From Rhodocyclaceae bacterium UBA5602 (GTDB lineage: Bacteria; Pseudomonadota; Gammaproteobacteria; Burkholderiales; Rhodocyclaceae): DNA of 27,481 nucleotides. The notes beneath the pieces were generated by a model that worked only from the letters and a program-made list of their open reading frames with translations, was not told where the DNA came from and searched no databases. Positions 7,836-15,846 of the stretch are shown one piece after another. How positions within the stretch are numbered: position 1 is the first letter of the stretch; every line of letters begins with the position of its first letter. The translations under genes and the position numbers were made by a program. The DNA lies in NCBI GenBank assembly GCA_002424865.1, contig DILC01000070.1, forward strand, positions 1-27,481, written 5' to 3'.

Positions 7836-8477
7836 CTATTCAACCAGCCCATGCTCCAACCCGTAGCGTATCAGCTCTGCGGTACTTTTCAGACCCATTT
7901 TTTCCAGTAAGCGTGCCCGGTAAGTGCTCACGGTGGCCACGCCCAGGTTGAGTTTCTCTGCAATTTGCGTTTGTGTTTTTCCTGTTGCGATCATCACGAG
8001 AACTTGATATTCGCGATCCGTAATACGCTCATGGGGCAGTTTGTTGCTGTCCCCTGACAAGGCTTCGACCAGTTGTTGCGCCACTGCCGGGCTGACGTAT
8101 TTTTTGCCACTGGCCACTTGACGAATGGCCGTGACGAGTTGTTCCGGGGCACTTTGCTTGGTCAGATAGCCGGAAGCGCCGGCTTTTAAGGCGCGCACGG
8201 CATATTGTTCCTCCGGATGCATGCTGAGGATCAACACTGGCAAGCGGGGGAATTCTTTTTTAAGCTGCTTTAGGGTGTCAATGCCATTGCGGTTAGGCAT
8301 GGAAACATCCAGTAAAAAAACATCCCATGGCTGGTGGCGGGCAAGCTGCAATGCTTCGGCACCATCGTCGGCTTCCCCGGTAATCACTAAATCGTCCGTT
8401 TCGGACAAAATTTGCTTGAGCCCCTGGCGAACAATGGCGTGATCATCGGCAATGAGGACATGGATTTTGTTCTGCAT
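7836..8477 (-). CDS. NarL/FixJ-family response regulator (receiver + LuxR-type HTH)
   Basis: About 213 residues. The receiver domain has the acidic pocket (two Asp in the IADDHA segment), the phosphoacceptor Asp in LLDVSMP, a conserved Ser in ILSMHP and the Lys in GYLTKQSAP. The C-terminal LuxR-type helix-turn-helix contains LTDREYQ-like ITDREYQVLVMIATGKT and TVSTYRARLLEKMGLKSTAEL-type residues. It is expected to bind DNA as a dimer when phosphorylated. I chose the ATG at 8477-8475, 2 nt beyond the kinase stop. A TTG at 8483 overlapping the kinase stop is possible and would add two residues. It forms a two-component pair with the upstream kinase. Targets are unknown, though the adjacent catabolic genes are candidates. 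Confidence 0.93.
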   Translation of the reverse strand: MQNKIHVLIADDHAIVRQGLKQILSETDDLVITGEADDGAEALQLARHQPWDVFLLDVSMPNRNGIDTLKQLKKEFPRLPVLILSMHPEEQYAVRALKAGASGYLTKQSAPEQLVTAIRQVASGKKYVSPAVAQQLVEALSGDSNKLPHERITDREYQVLVMIATGKTQTQIAEKLNLGVATVSTYRARLLEKMGLKSTAELIRYGLEHGLVE

Positions 8478-8479
8478 AG

Positions 8480-10075
8480 TCAAAATAAGGCGCGTTGTAC
8501 GATTTCGGTTTCGACAGGTTCAGGCGGGGGGTATTCGGGAATGCTGAGCGTGACCTGTGTGCCGCCTTGCTCGGCTGGCTCAATCAAGAAGCTTCCTGAA
8601 AGACTGGCAATGCGCTCGCGAATTCCCCGCAAACCAAAAGACTTCGGTTTTTGCATATCAGCCTCGGAGATGCCACGGCCATTATCGCGGACTTCCATCA
8701 CAATGTTACCGTGTTCCGCATAAAGCCGGATAAACACTTGAGAGGCATGGGCATGCTTGGCGATATTGGTCATCGCCTCTTGCGCGATTCGAAATAAAGC
8801 CAATGACGTGGCCGGTGCCGGTTCAGGAATGTCATGGTCAGCTTGCACGTGACAGGGAATGTTAAACCGCTGCGTGAAGTCCTCCGCCTGGCACTCAATG
8901 GCTGCGGTCAAGCCAAATTCCTTGAGAATGCCAGGACGCAATTCACGTGAGACCCTGCTGGCTGTGTTGATGGCCTGGTTCAGCAAGTCCTCGATGGAAT
9001 GCGCCTTGTCACGGAGTCGATCGCCGGTATCTGGCAGCTTGCTGGCGAGCAAGGCGACTTCGATTTTTATTCTTACCAAAATAGAGCCTAGCTCATCATG
9101 AATATCACGCGAAATCCGTTCGCGTTCTTCTTCCTTGACCGCTTCCAAGTGCGAGGAGAGTTCCGCGAGTTGTTGCCTGGATTGCCGCAGTTGCGCTTCG
9201 CTTTCTTTGCTATCCGTGATATTGCTTGAAATGCCACGCCATTCCACCATGCCATTTGCCAGCCGATGTGGCATGGAGCGCAGGTTGATCCACTTATGCC
9301 GCGTCCGTCCGCGCGTTCTACCCTCCCAGTTCAATAAAGCCCCATTGTGCGCAGATTCATGCAATGCGCGATGAAGACTTTTTCTTTCTTCCAGATCGAA
9401 CGCCTCAAACAGCCGCGCAGCGGATGTAATTAATTCCTTGGGTGTGGCGCCGAACAATTTCTGGCTACCTTCGCTGGCATATAGAAATTGATACTCCCCC
9501 AGCGGTGACGTTTGCTGCAGGTGGAACAGCATGCCAGGCAAGTGGGAAGTCAAGCTGCGGAACCGCGCCTCGTTTTCTTTGAGTTTGGCCAGCGTATGAC
9601 GGTGATCATCCTGGCGGCGGGTTTCTTCCGTTGCACGACGCACAGCCAGCACCAAGCGATCCAACTGGTGCTGTTCGACGACATCATGCACGTGATATTC
9701 CAGCGCTGCTTGCAAATGAACCGGGCTGAGTTGTTTGCACAGGCTGATCAAAGACAGTCCCGGGTTTGACTGCTTTCGCAGGGCATCCAGTTCGGCTAGC
9801 GGCATGACAGCCTCGTCCGCTACATAAATAATCGCATCCCATGCGGTTTGTGTAAGCTTGGCCTGTAAAAGCAGGGAGGATGTGATGGCATGAATCGTGA
9901 CCGCTTGTCCTTGGCTTGCAAAGAGCGCAGCTATGTGGCGCTCTAATGCAGGCATTCCTGCGGCTTGACCAATGCATAACAAGCATAAGGCTTGGGGATG
10001 CAAAAACCCCTCGGCCTCGACGGTCAAGTCTGCGGTTTCTGGGCGTGTATCAGCTAGGGTAAGCATGGCGGGCAT
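8480..10075 (-). CDS. Cytoplasmic NarX/UhpB-type sensor histidine kinase with degenerate receiver and PAS domain
   Basis: A 531-residue kinase without membrane segments. Residues about 28-150 have the alternating strand-helix pattern of a receiver domain (WDAIIYVADEAVMP at 79-92, then LSLISLCKQLS), but the phosphoacceptor is not at the usual place and the conserved Lys is missing. Residues about 168-290 look like a PAS domain (FRSLTSHLPGMLFHL, later EWRGISSNITDSKESE). The HisKA_3 dimerisation helix has the phosphorylated H326 in ISRDIHDELGS. The ATPase domain has the N-box EAMTNIAKHA (N437), DNGRG (464-468) and GLRGIRER (481-488). It sits 2 nt before the response regulator gene. ATG codons at 10075 and 10066 are both possible starts; no clear ribosome site separates them. 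The signal sensed is unknown. Confidence 0.9.
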   Translation of the reverse strand: MPAMLTLADTRPETADLTVEAEGFLHPQALCLLCIGQAAGMPALERHIAALFASQGQAVTIHAITSSLLLQAKLTQTAWDAIIYVADEAVMPLAELDALRKQSNPGLSLISLCKQLSPVHLQAALEYHVHDVVEQHQLDRLVLAVRRATEETRRQDDHRHTLAKLKENEARFRSLTSHLPGMLFHLQQTSPLGEYQFLYASEGSQKLFGATPKELITSAARLFEAFDLEERKSLHRALHESAHNGALLNWEGRTRGRTRHKWINLRSMPHRLANGMVEWRGISSNITDSKESEAQLRQSRQQLAELSSHLEAVKEEERERISRDIHDELGSILVRIKIEVALLASKLPDTGDRLRDKAHSIEDLLNQAINTASRVSRELRPGILKEFGLTAAIECQAEDFTQRFNIPCHVQADHDIPEPAPATSLALFRIAQEAMTNIAKHAHASQVFIRLYAEHGNIVMEVRDNGRGISEADMQKPKSFGLRGIRERIASLSGSFLIEPAEQGGTQVTLSIPEYPPPEPVETEIVQRALF

Positions 10076-10136
10076 TCAGGCGCGCAGTAGAACAAGAAGG
10101 GGCTAAGTTTATAGCTATTCCTGCCGATAGCTGAGT

Positions 10137-10142
10137 TATAAT
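10137..10142 (+). promoter_or_regulatory. Probable -10 box of the tRNA-Thr promoter
   Basis: A perfect TATAAT ends 9 bp before the first base of the tRNA, the distance expected for a start site just upstream of the mature 5' end. The -35 region is poor. It lies in the 76-bp gap between the leftward kinase gene and the tRNA. Confidence 0.55.
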
Positions 10143-10151
10143 TCGCGCCGC

Positions 10152-10228
10152 GCCGGCATAGCTCAGCTTGGTAGAGCAACCGCCTTGTAAGCGGTAGGTC
10201 GTCTGTTCGATTCAGACTGTCGGCACCA
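10152..10228 (+). tRNA. tRNA-Thr (anticodon TGT)
   Basis: Complete 77-nt cloverleaf. The acceptor stem GCCGGCA (10152-10158) pairs with TGTCGGC (10218-10224) with one G-T pair. The D arm has GCTC/GAGC. The anticodon stem ACCGC/GCGGT encloses loop CTTGTAA, giving anticodon TGT. The T arm GTCTG/CAGAC encloses TTCGATT, and the discriminator A is followed by an encoded CCA. It reads ACA (Thr) codons. Confidence 0.96.
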
Positions 10229-10253
10229 GGACATATGCTTTTTTTCGCACCCT

Positions 10254-10275
10254 TTGATTGTGCAATCAAGTTTTT
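10254..10275 (+). terminator. Terminator after tRNA-Thr
   Basis: TTGATTG (10254-10260) pairs with CAATCAA (10263-10269), followed by G and a run of six T. The loop is very tight as drawn, so the innermost pair probably opens. It lies 25 nt beyond the CCA end. A second hairpin follows at 10324. Confidence 0.6.
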
Positions 10276-10323
10276 TAATTACTTTTTAATTGTTTCATCA
10301 ATTGGTTGTGCAGGGTGAATTCC

Positions 10324-10356
10324 AAGCCGCTTTAAAAAGCGGCTTTTTGCTTTTTT
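10324..10356 (+). terminator. Second terminator-like hairpin upstream of the bphD-like gene
   Basis: AAGCCGC (10324-10330) pairs with GCGGCTT (10339-10345), followed by TTTGC and another T-run. It backs up the first hairpin behind tRNA-Thr. The remaining part of the 10229-10588 gap holds one dispersed repeat copy (10420-10444), a possible -10 TATAGT at 10502-10507 and the ribosome site of the next gene. Confidence 0.65.
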
Positions 10357-10419
10357 GTGTTCCTTTTTTGTGTTCCATTTCTTCTCTGGGCGTGGCAGCC
10401 TGGGCACATGGCGCCATAT

Positions 10420-10444
10420 CGCCGTGGCGCCAGCACCGACTTTT
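10420..10444 (-). repeat. 25-bp dispersed repeat, copy B (intergenic, minus strand)
   Basis: On the - strand it reads AAAAGTCGGTGCTGGCG, free bases CC, then ACGGCG: one mismatch to the consensus. It lies 145 bp upstream of the bphD-like start codon and may fall near its promoter region. Confidence 0.83.
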
Positions 10445-10588
10445 CGGGTACAGGGCTTGGCTTGCAACGTGCCGACATGTCAAAAAAAGTGTGAATCAGG
10501 GTATAGTTACCGGGTGGGAAATGACATCAAAAGAAATGTTTTCCGGCATCCATTTATAAAAACCGAACATCATCTATAAGGAGGTTGT

Positions 10589-11446
10589 GTGGGCGTTTTG
10601 ACAGAAGAATCAACGAGCAAGTTTGCAACAATCAACGAAGAAGGCTTGAGCAACTTCAAAATCCACTACAACGATGCCGGGCAAGGCGAAGCGGTGGTGA
10701 TGTTGCACGGGGGTGGCCCGGGCGCGAGTGGCTGGAGCAACTACTATAAAAATATCGACGCCTTTGTTGCGGCCGGCTATCGGGTGTTATTGGTCGACTG
10801 CCCGGGATTTAACAAGTCCGGCGAGATTGTTGCCACCGTCCAGCGCGGCCTGCTCAATGCGCGTGCCGTCAAGGGTTTGCTCGATGCTTTGGGCATTCAA
10901 AAGGCGCATGTGGTGGGCAACTCCATGGGGGGCGCGAGTGCCTTGAATTTTGCGCTTGAGTTTCCCGAGCGCTTGGGCCGCTTGATTTTGATGGGGCCTG
11001 GCGGCTTGGGGCCGAGCATTGTGCAGCCCAATCCGCAAGAAGGCATCAAGAAAATGTTCAAGCTGTACAACATGCCGACATATGAGAATTATGTCGATAT
11101 GCTGGATGTGTTCGTTTTTGATCCTGCCGCCATTACCGAAGAACTGCGCCAGCGACGTTGGAACAACATCCAGAGCAACTTGCAGCATTTGAAGGACTTT
11201 GTGGCCAGTGCGCAAAAGGTACCGATCTCCGCTTGGGATGTGTCCGCTCGCTTGGGTGAAGTCAAAGCCAAGACCTTGATTACCTGGGGGCGTGATGATC
11301 GCTTTGTGCCGCTAGATCTGGGCTTGAAGCTCATCAACGTCATGCCTGACGCGCAACTGCATATTTTTTCGCGCTGTGGTCACTGGGCACAGTGGGAACA
11401 TGCTGACGAGTTTAATCGCTTGGTGTTGGCTTTTTTGCAGAACTAG
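10589..11446 (+). CDS. bphD: Meta-cleavage-product hydrolase, BphD-like (alpha/beta hydrolase)
   Basis: A 285-residue alpha/beta hydrolase that would cleave the C-C bond of an extradiol ring-fission product such as 2-hydroxy-6-oxo-6-phenylhexa-2,4-dienoate. The oxyanion-hole motif HGGGPGA is at 40-46 and the nucleophile elbow GNSMGG carries S112. D237 is in WGRDDRFVPLD and H265 in CGHWAQWEHADEF. These numbers coincide with the catalytic triad of BphD (S112, D237, H265), and the length equals that of BphD, so the family call is strong. The steroid-pathway relative TesD/HsaD remains possible. The start is GTG at 10589, because AAGGAGG (10578-10584) sits 4 nt upstream and the nearby GTG at 10587 meets a stop. 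It stands alone, about 12 kb from the extradiol dioxygenase at 23006. Confidence 0.9.
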   Translation: MGVLTEESTSKFATINEEGLSNFKIHYNDAGQGEAVVMLHGGGPGASGWSNYYKNIDAFVAAGYRVLLVDCPGFNKSGEIVATVQRGLLNARAVKGLLDALGIQKAHVVGNSMGGASALNFALEFPERLGRLILMGPGGLGPSIVQPNPQEGIKKMFKLYNMPTYENYVDMLDVFVFDPAAITEELRQRRWNNIQSNLQHLKDFVASAQKVPISAWDVSARLGEVKAKTLITWGRDDRFVPLDLGLKLINVMPDAQLHIFSRCGHWAQWEHADEFNRLVLAFLQN

Positions 11447-11519
11447 ACTACGGCAGTCAGTTGCGGGAATAAATTGACGCAGTAGACGATCCACCTCGCG
11501 ATCCACCTCGCCTGAAATA

Positions 11520-11557
11520 AAAAGCCGTAGCGAGATTTTTCTTGCTGCGGCTTTTTT
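11520..11557 (+). terminator. Terminator after the bphD-like gene
   Basis: AAAAGCCGTAGC (11520-11531) pairs with GCTGCGGCTTTT (11544-11555) with one wobble pair, and the T-run continues. It lies 74 bp beyond the hydrolase stop codon. Just before it a 12-bp unit CGATCCACCTCG is repeated in tandem (11487-11510). Confidence 0.85.
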
Positions 11558-11667
11558 CTGTGTCCCTGGATGATTCGCGTGATTTAACGGCCTGGCGACG
11601 CAGCCATGTGACCAGGGTGACTGGGCAGTGTGGGTGCGGTGTGGGCAGTGTGGCCCGGCAATGTGGC

Positions 11668-12093
11668 TTAACCGCGTGTGTTGGGGTTGGCGGGTGTACT
11701 CAAATCCGCGAGTTCAACTTTAGCCGCAGGTTGCCAGCCCGGCTTGCGATGATCGGCTACGACGGTAGTGAACACGCCACCGCGGACATAAAAACGTGCG
11801 GTAAGGCGCATGTAGCGAGGTTTTAACGCGCGGCTTAAATCATCCAGAATGCGATTGGTCACATCTTCGTGGAAATGCCCCTCATCACGAAAGCTCCACA
11901 TGTAAAGTTTCAAGCTTTTGAGTTCGACGCAAAGCTCGTCAGCGATATAGTCCAGGGTCAGTGTGGCAAAATCGGGTTGTCCTGTTTTGGGACAAAGACA
12001 GGTAAATTCAGGAATCTCCATGTGAATCTGATAATCCCGATGCGCTGCCGGGTTGGGAAAGGTGTCGAGGGTTTTCGAGGGTTGGGTGGTCAT
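11668..12093 (-). CDS. queF: NADPH-dependent 7-cyano-7-deazaguanine reductase (short-form QueF)
   Basis: A 141-residue enzyme that reduces the nitrile preQ0 to preQ1 in queuosine biosynthesis. The catalytic cysteine is C34 in FTCLCPKTGQPDF, with D41 at the expected +7, and the substrate-binding pair H75-E76 sits in EGHFHE after the QueF motif ELKSLKLYMWSFR (57-69). Spacing between these residues equals that of the Bacillus subtilis enzyme (C55, D62, H96, E97). The length matches the unimodular type rather than the double-domain E. coli form. The gene is divergent from smc across a 180-bp gap in which I see no clear operator. Confidence 0.95.
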   Translation of the reverse strand: MTTQPSKTLDTFPNPAAHRDYQIHMEIPEFTCLCPKTGQPDFATLTLDYIADELCVELKSLKLYMWSFRDEGHFHEDVTNRILDDLSRALKPRYMRLTARFYVRGGVFTTVVADHRKPGWQPAAKVELADLSTPANPNTRG

Positions 12094-12273
12094 CTGGCGA
12101 TCACGGGGAAGGTAAAGGCGACAGATTATAATGAGCTTGCCTTAAATCAAGCTGTTCAGCGTTTCGTATGGCATGCGTCAGGGTTTGATTTAACGCGATT
12201 TTATTTGGCCTTTTCCGTTATTTTTAACCCCTTCCTGGCTTTCCCTTCTTTGAGTTTTTGACCCCTTAATTCC

Positions 12274-15200
12274 GTGCGCTTAATCAAGCTAAAAATTGCA
12301 GGTTTCAAATCGTTTGTCGAGCCAACGATCGTGCTTTTTCCTAGCCAGTTAGCCGGCGTGGTCGGCCCCAATGGGTGCGGCAAGTCAAACATTATTGATG
12401 CCGTACGCTGGGTGCTGGGGGAGTCGAAAGCCTCCGAGTTGCGTGGCGAATCGATTCAGGACGTGATTTTCAAAGGTTCGGGCAATCGCAAGCCGGTGAG
12501 CCGCGCCAGCGTCGAACTGTTTTTTGATAACGGGCAAGGGCGTGCTGCGGGGCAGTGGTCGCAGTATGCGGAAATTACCGTCAAGCGCGTGCTGGATCGC
12601 GAAGGCAATTCGAGTTATTACATCAACAATCTGCATGTGCGCCGACGCGATGTGATTGATTTATTCCTTGGCACGGGCCTGGGGCCGCGAGCTTACGCCA
12701 TTATTGGGCAGGGCATGATCTCGCGCATTGTCGAAGCCAAGCCCGATGAACTGCGCTTCTTTCTGGAAGAAGCGGCAGGCGTGACCAAATACAAGGAGCG
12801 GCGCAAAGAGACTGGACACCGCCTGGAAGATGCGCGTGAAAACATTGCCCGCGTAGATGATATTTGTAATGAGCTAGAAGCGCAGGTGGCGCGCCTGGAG
12901 GCGCAAGCTGAAGTGGCCAAGGAATATCATCGGCTGCATGGCCAAGTAGCCACCCGGCAAGCCGTGCTGTGGCTTAAGAAACGTAACGATGCACGCAAGG
13001 ATGCCATTGTGCTGGCGCAGCAAGTGGCCGATGCCACGCTGCAGGTGGAGGCTGAAACCACCCAGCTGCGCCATATTGAAGCGCAGGTTGAGCTGGCGCG
13101 GGAAACGCATTTTTCCAGCTCAGACGCGCTGCACGCCACGCAAGCGGAGATGTATGCCGCCAGCGGTGAAGTCAGCCGCCTGGAAGCGGAACTCACCCAT
13201 GTGCGCGATGCGCGCGTCCGCCTGGAGGCGCGCTTGACGCAGTTGGCCGCTGAGGATACGCAGTGGACGGCGCAAAATGCACAGCTAATTGAAGAGCAAG
13301 CGCGCTGGGAGGCATTGCTGGAGAATGCGCGCAACCGTTTGGCGATTGCAGTGGATGAGCATGCCCTGGCGGCTGAACGCTTGTCGGACATGGAAGAGGC
13401 CGTGCGTCTGACGGGCAGTGAAGTGGCGGCTGCGCGCCGCGAGCAAAATCAATTTGAGCAGGCGCAACGCTTGGCTGAGGCCGACCGTGGCCACGCGCAG
13501 CGTGCGCTGGAAAACCTCAATCAGCGGCAGGTGCGCCTGGAAGAAGACCGGGTGGCCTTGGGCGCGCCTGATCCAGCTGAGCTGGCTCGTGCGCAAGCGG
13601 ACGAGATGCGCAGCGAGGAGGCCATGAGCATTGCGCAAGAACAGTTTGCCGAGTTGCAAGCGGCTGTGCCAGAGGCGGAAGCCGCCGTGCGGCGCGCCCG
13701 CGAAGGCTTGCAGGCAGCGCATCGCCGCTTGACGGAAACGCGGGCGCAGCATGGCGCGCTGGTGCAGTTGCAGGCCAAGGTTGCGCAAAGCGGTGAAATT
13801 GGCGCATGGCTCAAAGCGCGCGGGTTAAGTGACGCCAAGCCCTTGTGGCAGTCAATTCAAGTCAATAAAGGCTGGGAGACAGCCGTCGAAGCGGTGCTGC
13901 GCGAACGGCTTTCTGCACTAGCGGCTGATGCGGCAACGCTTAGCGCCGCATTGGCTAGCCCGCCACCGGCGATTTTGGCGCTGGTTTTGGCTGACGCTAG
14001 CGGTGCGCCAGACGGCCACGCAGTGACAAGCGGCTCAGCCCCCCCGCCCGTTCCGGCAGACGCTTTGCGCGCGCAAGTGCATTGCCAGGACGCCCGCTGG
14101 TCTGCCGTGCTTGATGAATGGCTGGCAGATGTGCTGGTCACAGATGACCTGCAAACCAGGCTCGCCGATTTGCCCGGATTGACGGCTTCACGCGTTGAAG
14201 CTGCGCCCAAGTATGTTTCGTCGGCTGGCCATAGGCTCACACCCAGTGGCGTGACACTGTATGTGCCGGACACAAAAACGCATGGCGTGATCGAACGGCA
14301 GCGCGAAATTGATGAACTGGCAGCGTTGATCGAAACCCGAAGTGCGGACGAAGAGGCTGCGCGGGACGTGCAGCAAGAGGCTGAACAACGCGTCACCCAG
14401 CTGCAGTCGCAATTAGCGGCGACCCGTCGTGCCACGCAAGAAGCGCAACAGGCGATGCACGCCGCACAAGTGGCGGCATTGAAGCTGGCCCAGGCACAGG
14501 CGCGCTTTGAAGAGCGCTGCGCACAAATTGACCGGGATCTGGTTGAGCTTTTGCGCCAACAGGCAGTGGAGAAATCGCGCCTTGAGCGGGCAGAACTGGA
14601 AGCGCAACAACAGCGGGAACAGTTGTCCATGATGCGTGAACAACTGGAGCAGTTGTTTGAAGCGCAGCGGCAAAAGGAGGCTGCGCTGCGCGATGCGCGA
14701 CAGCTCGAAACCCAGCTGGCACGGGATGTGCAGGAAGCCGGGTTTTCGGAGCGCGAATGCTTGTCCAAGTTGCAGGACAACGCGCGCGCCACCACCACGG
14801 CAGCGGCCCAGCTCGCGCGCGTGGCGACCGAAACCGCGCAGGCCAAAGCCGAAATGGCTGGCATTAGCGATGAAGTTTTAGAGGCACAGCTTTACCGCGC
14901 GCTGGACGAAAAGCGCCTCAAAGAGTCGGCGCTGGCGGAACGGCGTGATGCGCTGGAAACGGCCGCCGCGGCATTGCGCAGCCTGGATGAGCAGCGCTTG
15001 AAGCTGGAGCAGGGCCTGGCGCCCTTGAGCGAGCGCATCAATCAGCTCAAAATGAAAGCGCAAGCGGCGCAAATGAATGAGGCGCAATTTCAGGAGCGTC
15101 TGGTTGAAATCAATGTATTGACCGAAGCCGATGAAGCGCCGTTTTATGAGGCGCTGGCGGCCAATCCCAAGGACAGCGTGCTGCAAGCTGAAATCACGCG

Positions 15201-15846
15201 CTTGAATCAGGCCATTGAAACCTTGGGGCCGGTGAATCTGGCGGCACTGGATGAGCTCACTGCCGCGCAACAACGGAAAGGCTTTTTGGATGAGCAGTCG
15301 GCTGATCTGGCCAGCGCCATTAACACGCTGGAAGACGCGATCCGGCGCATCGACCGCGACACGAGGGAGCAACTGCAGGAAACGTATAACATCGTCAATG
15401 CGCAGTTTGGCACGCTGTTCCCGCAACTGTTTGGTGGCGGTGAGGCGCGCTTGATCCTGACGGGCGACGAAATTCTGGATGCCGGGATTCAGATCATGGC
15501 GCAACCGCCGGGCAAGAAAAATTCAACCATCCATTTGCTTTCCGGGGGCGAGAAGGCGCTCACAGCCATTGCGCTGGTGTTCGCCATGTTTCAATTGAAT
15601 CCCGCGCCATTTTGCATGCTGGACGAAGTGGATGCGCCACTGGATGATTCGAACACCGTTCGGTTTTGCGAGATGGTAAAACGCATGTCTGTGCAAACGC
15701 AGTTTGTTTTTATCTCGCACAATAAAATTGCCATGGAAATGGCGCAGCAATTAATAGGAGTCACCATGCAAGAACAAGGTGTGTCGCGAGTGGTTGAAGT
15801 CGATATCAGCGAAGCCCTGCGGCTGGCTGATGAGCAGGTGGCCTAA
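12274..15846 (+). CDS. smc: Chromosome segregation and condensation ATPase SMC
   Basis: A 1190-residue SMC ATPase that loops and condenses DNA around the replicated origin, acting as a dimer with ScpA and ScpB. The N-terminal Walker A is GPNGCGKS (31-38). Long Ala/Glu/Gln/Arg-rich coiled coils flank a hinge at about 500-680. The C-terminal head has the ABC signature LSGGEKAL beginning at L1089, and Walker B FCMLDEVD with D1117 and E1118. The start is a GTG directly after an in-frame stop at 12259, with no recognisable ribosome site. The first gene of a co-oriented series with zipA, ligA and galU, it carries repeat copy C in the coding sequence at residues 883-891. Confidence 0.96.
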   Translation: MRLIKLKIAGFKSFVEPTIVLFPSQLAGVVGPNGCGKSNIIDAVRWVLGESKASELRGESIQDVIFKGSGNRKPVSRASVELFFDNGQGRAAGQWSQYAEITVKRVLDREGNSSYYINNLHVRRRDVIDLFLGTGLGPRAYAIIGQGMISRIVEAKPDELRFFLEEAAGVTKYKERRKETGHRLEDARENIARVDDICNELEAQVARLEAQAEVAKEYHRLHGQVATRQAVLWLKKRNDARKDAIVLAQQVADATLQVEAETTQLRHIEAQVELARETHFSSSDALHATQAEMYAASGEVSRLEAELTHVRDARVRLEARLTQLAAEDTQWTAQNAQLIEEQARWEALLENARNRLAIAVDEHALAAERLSDMEEAVRLTGSEVAAARREQNQFEQAQRLAEADRGHAQRALENLNQRQVRLEEDRVALGAPDPAELARAQADEMRSEEAMSIAQEQFAELQAAVPEAEAAVRRAREGLQAAHRRLTETRAQHGALVQLQAKVAQSGEIGAWLKARGLSDAKPLWQSIQVNKGWETAVEAVLRERLSALAADAATLSAALASPPPAILALVLADASGAPDGHAVTSGSAPPPVPADALRAQVHCQDARWSAVLDEWLADVLVTDDLQTRLADLPGLTASRVEAAPKYVSSAGHRLTPSGVTLYVPDTKTHGVIERQREIDELAALIETRSADEEAARDVQQEAEQRVTQLQSQLAATRRATQEAQQAMHAAQVAALKLAQAQARFEERCAQIDRDLVELLRQQAVEKSRLERAELEAQQQREQLSMMREQLEQLFEAQRQKEAALRDARQLETQLARDVQEAGFSERECLSKLQDNARATTTAAAQLARVATETAQAKAEMAGISDEVLEAQLYRALDEKRLKESALAERRDALETAAAALRSLDEQRLKLEQGLAPLSERINQLKMKAQAAQMNEAQFQERLVEINVLTEADEAPFYEALAANPKDSVLQAEITRLNQAIETLGPVNLAALDELTAAQQRKGFLDEQSADLASAINTLEDAIRRIDRDTREQLQETYNIVNAQFGTLFPQLFGGGEARLILTGDEILDAGIQIMAQPPGKKNSTIHLLSGGEKALTAIALVFAMFQLNPAPFCMLDEVDAPLDDSNTVRFCEMVKRMSVQTQFVFISHNKIAMEMAQQLIGVTMQEQGVSRVVEVDISEALRLADEQVA
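14921..14945 (+). repeat. 25-bp dispersed repeat, copy C (inside smc)
   Basis: AAGAGTCGGCGCTGGCG, free bases GA, ACGGCG: one mismatch. In the smc frame it encodes KESALAERR (residues 883-891) in the second coiled coil. Confidence 0.7.

Noticed and set aside
10152..10228. tRNA-Thr as an attachment site of an integrated element
   Set aside because: No integrase gene and no second copy of the tRNA 3' end anywhere in the window.
11487..11510. Two tandem copies of CGATCCACCTCG after the bphD-like gene
   Set aside because: Only two units, no spacer structure and no wider occurrence. Probably a slippage duplication; not a CRISPR or binding-site array.
13857..14864. Long open frame (335 codons) on the - strand inside smc, rich in Ser, Ala, Cys and Arg
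   Set aside because: It mirrors the GC-rich, Ala/Gln/Glu coiled-coil codons of smc, has no recognisable domain or ribosome site, and smc itself is certain.
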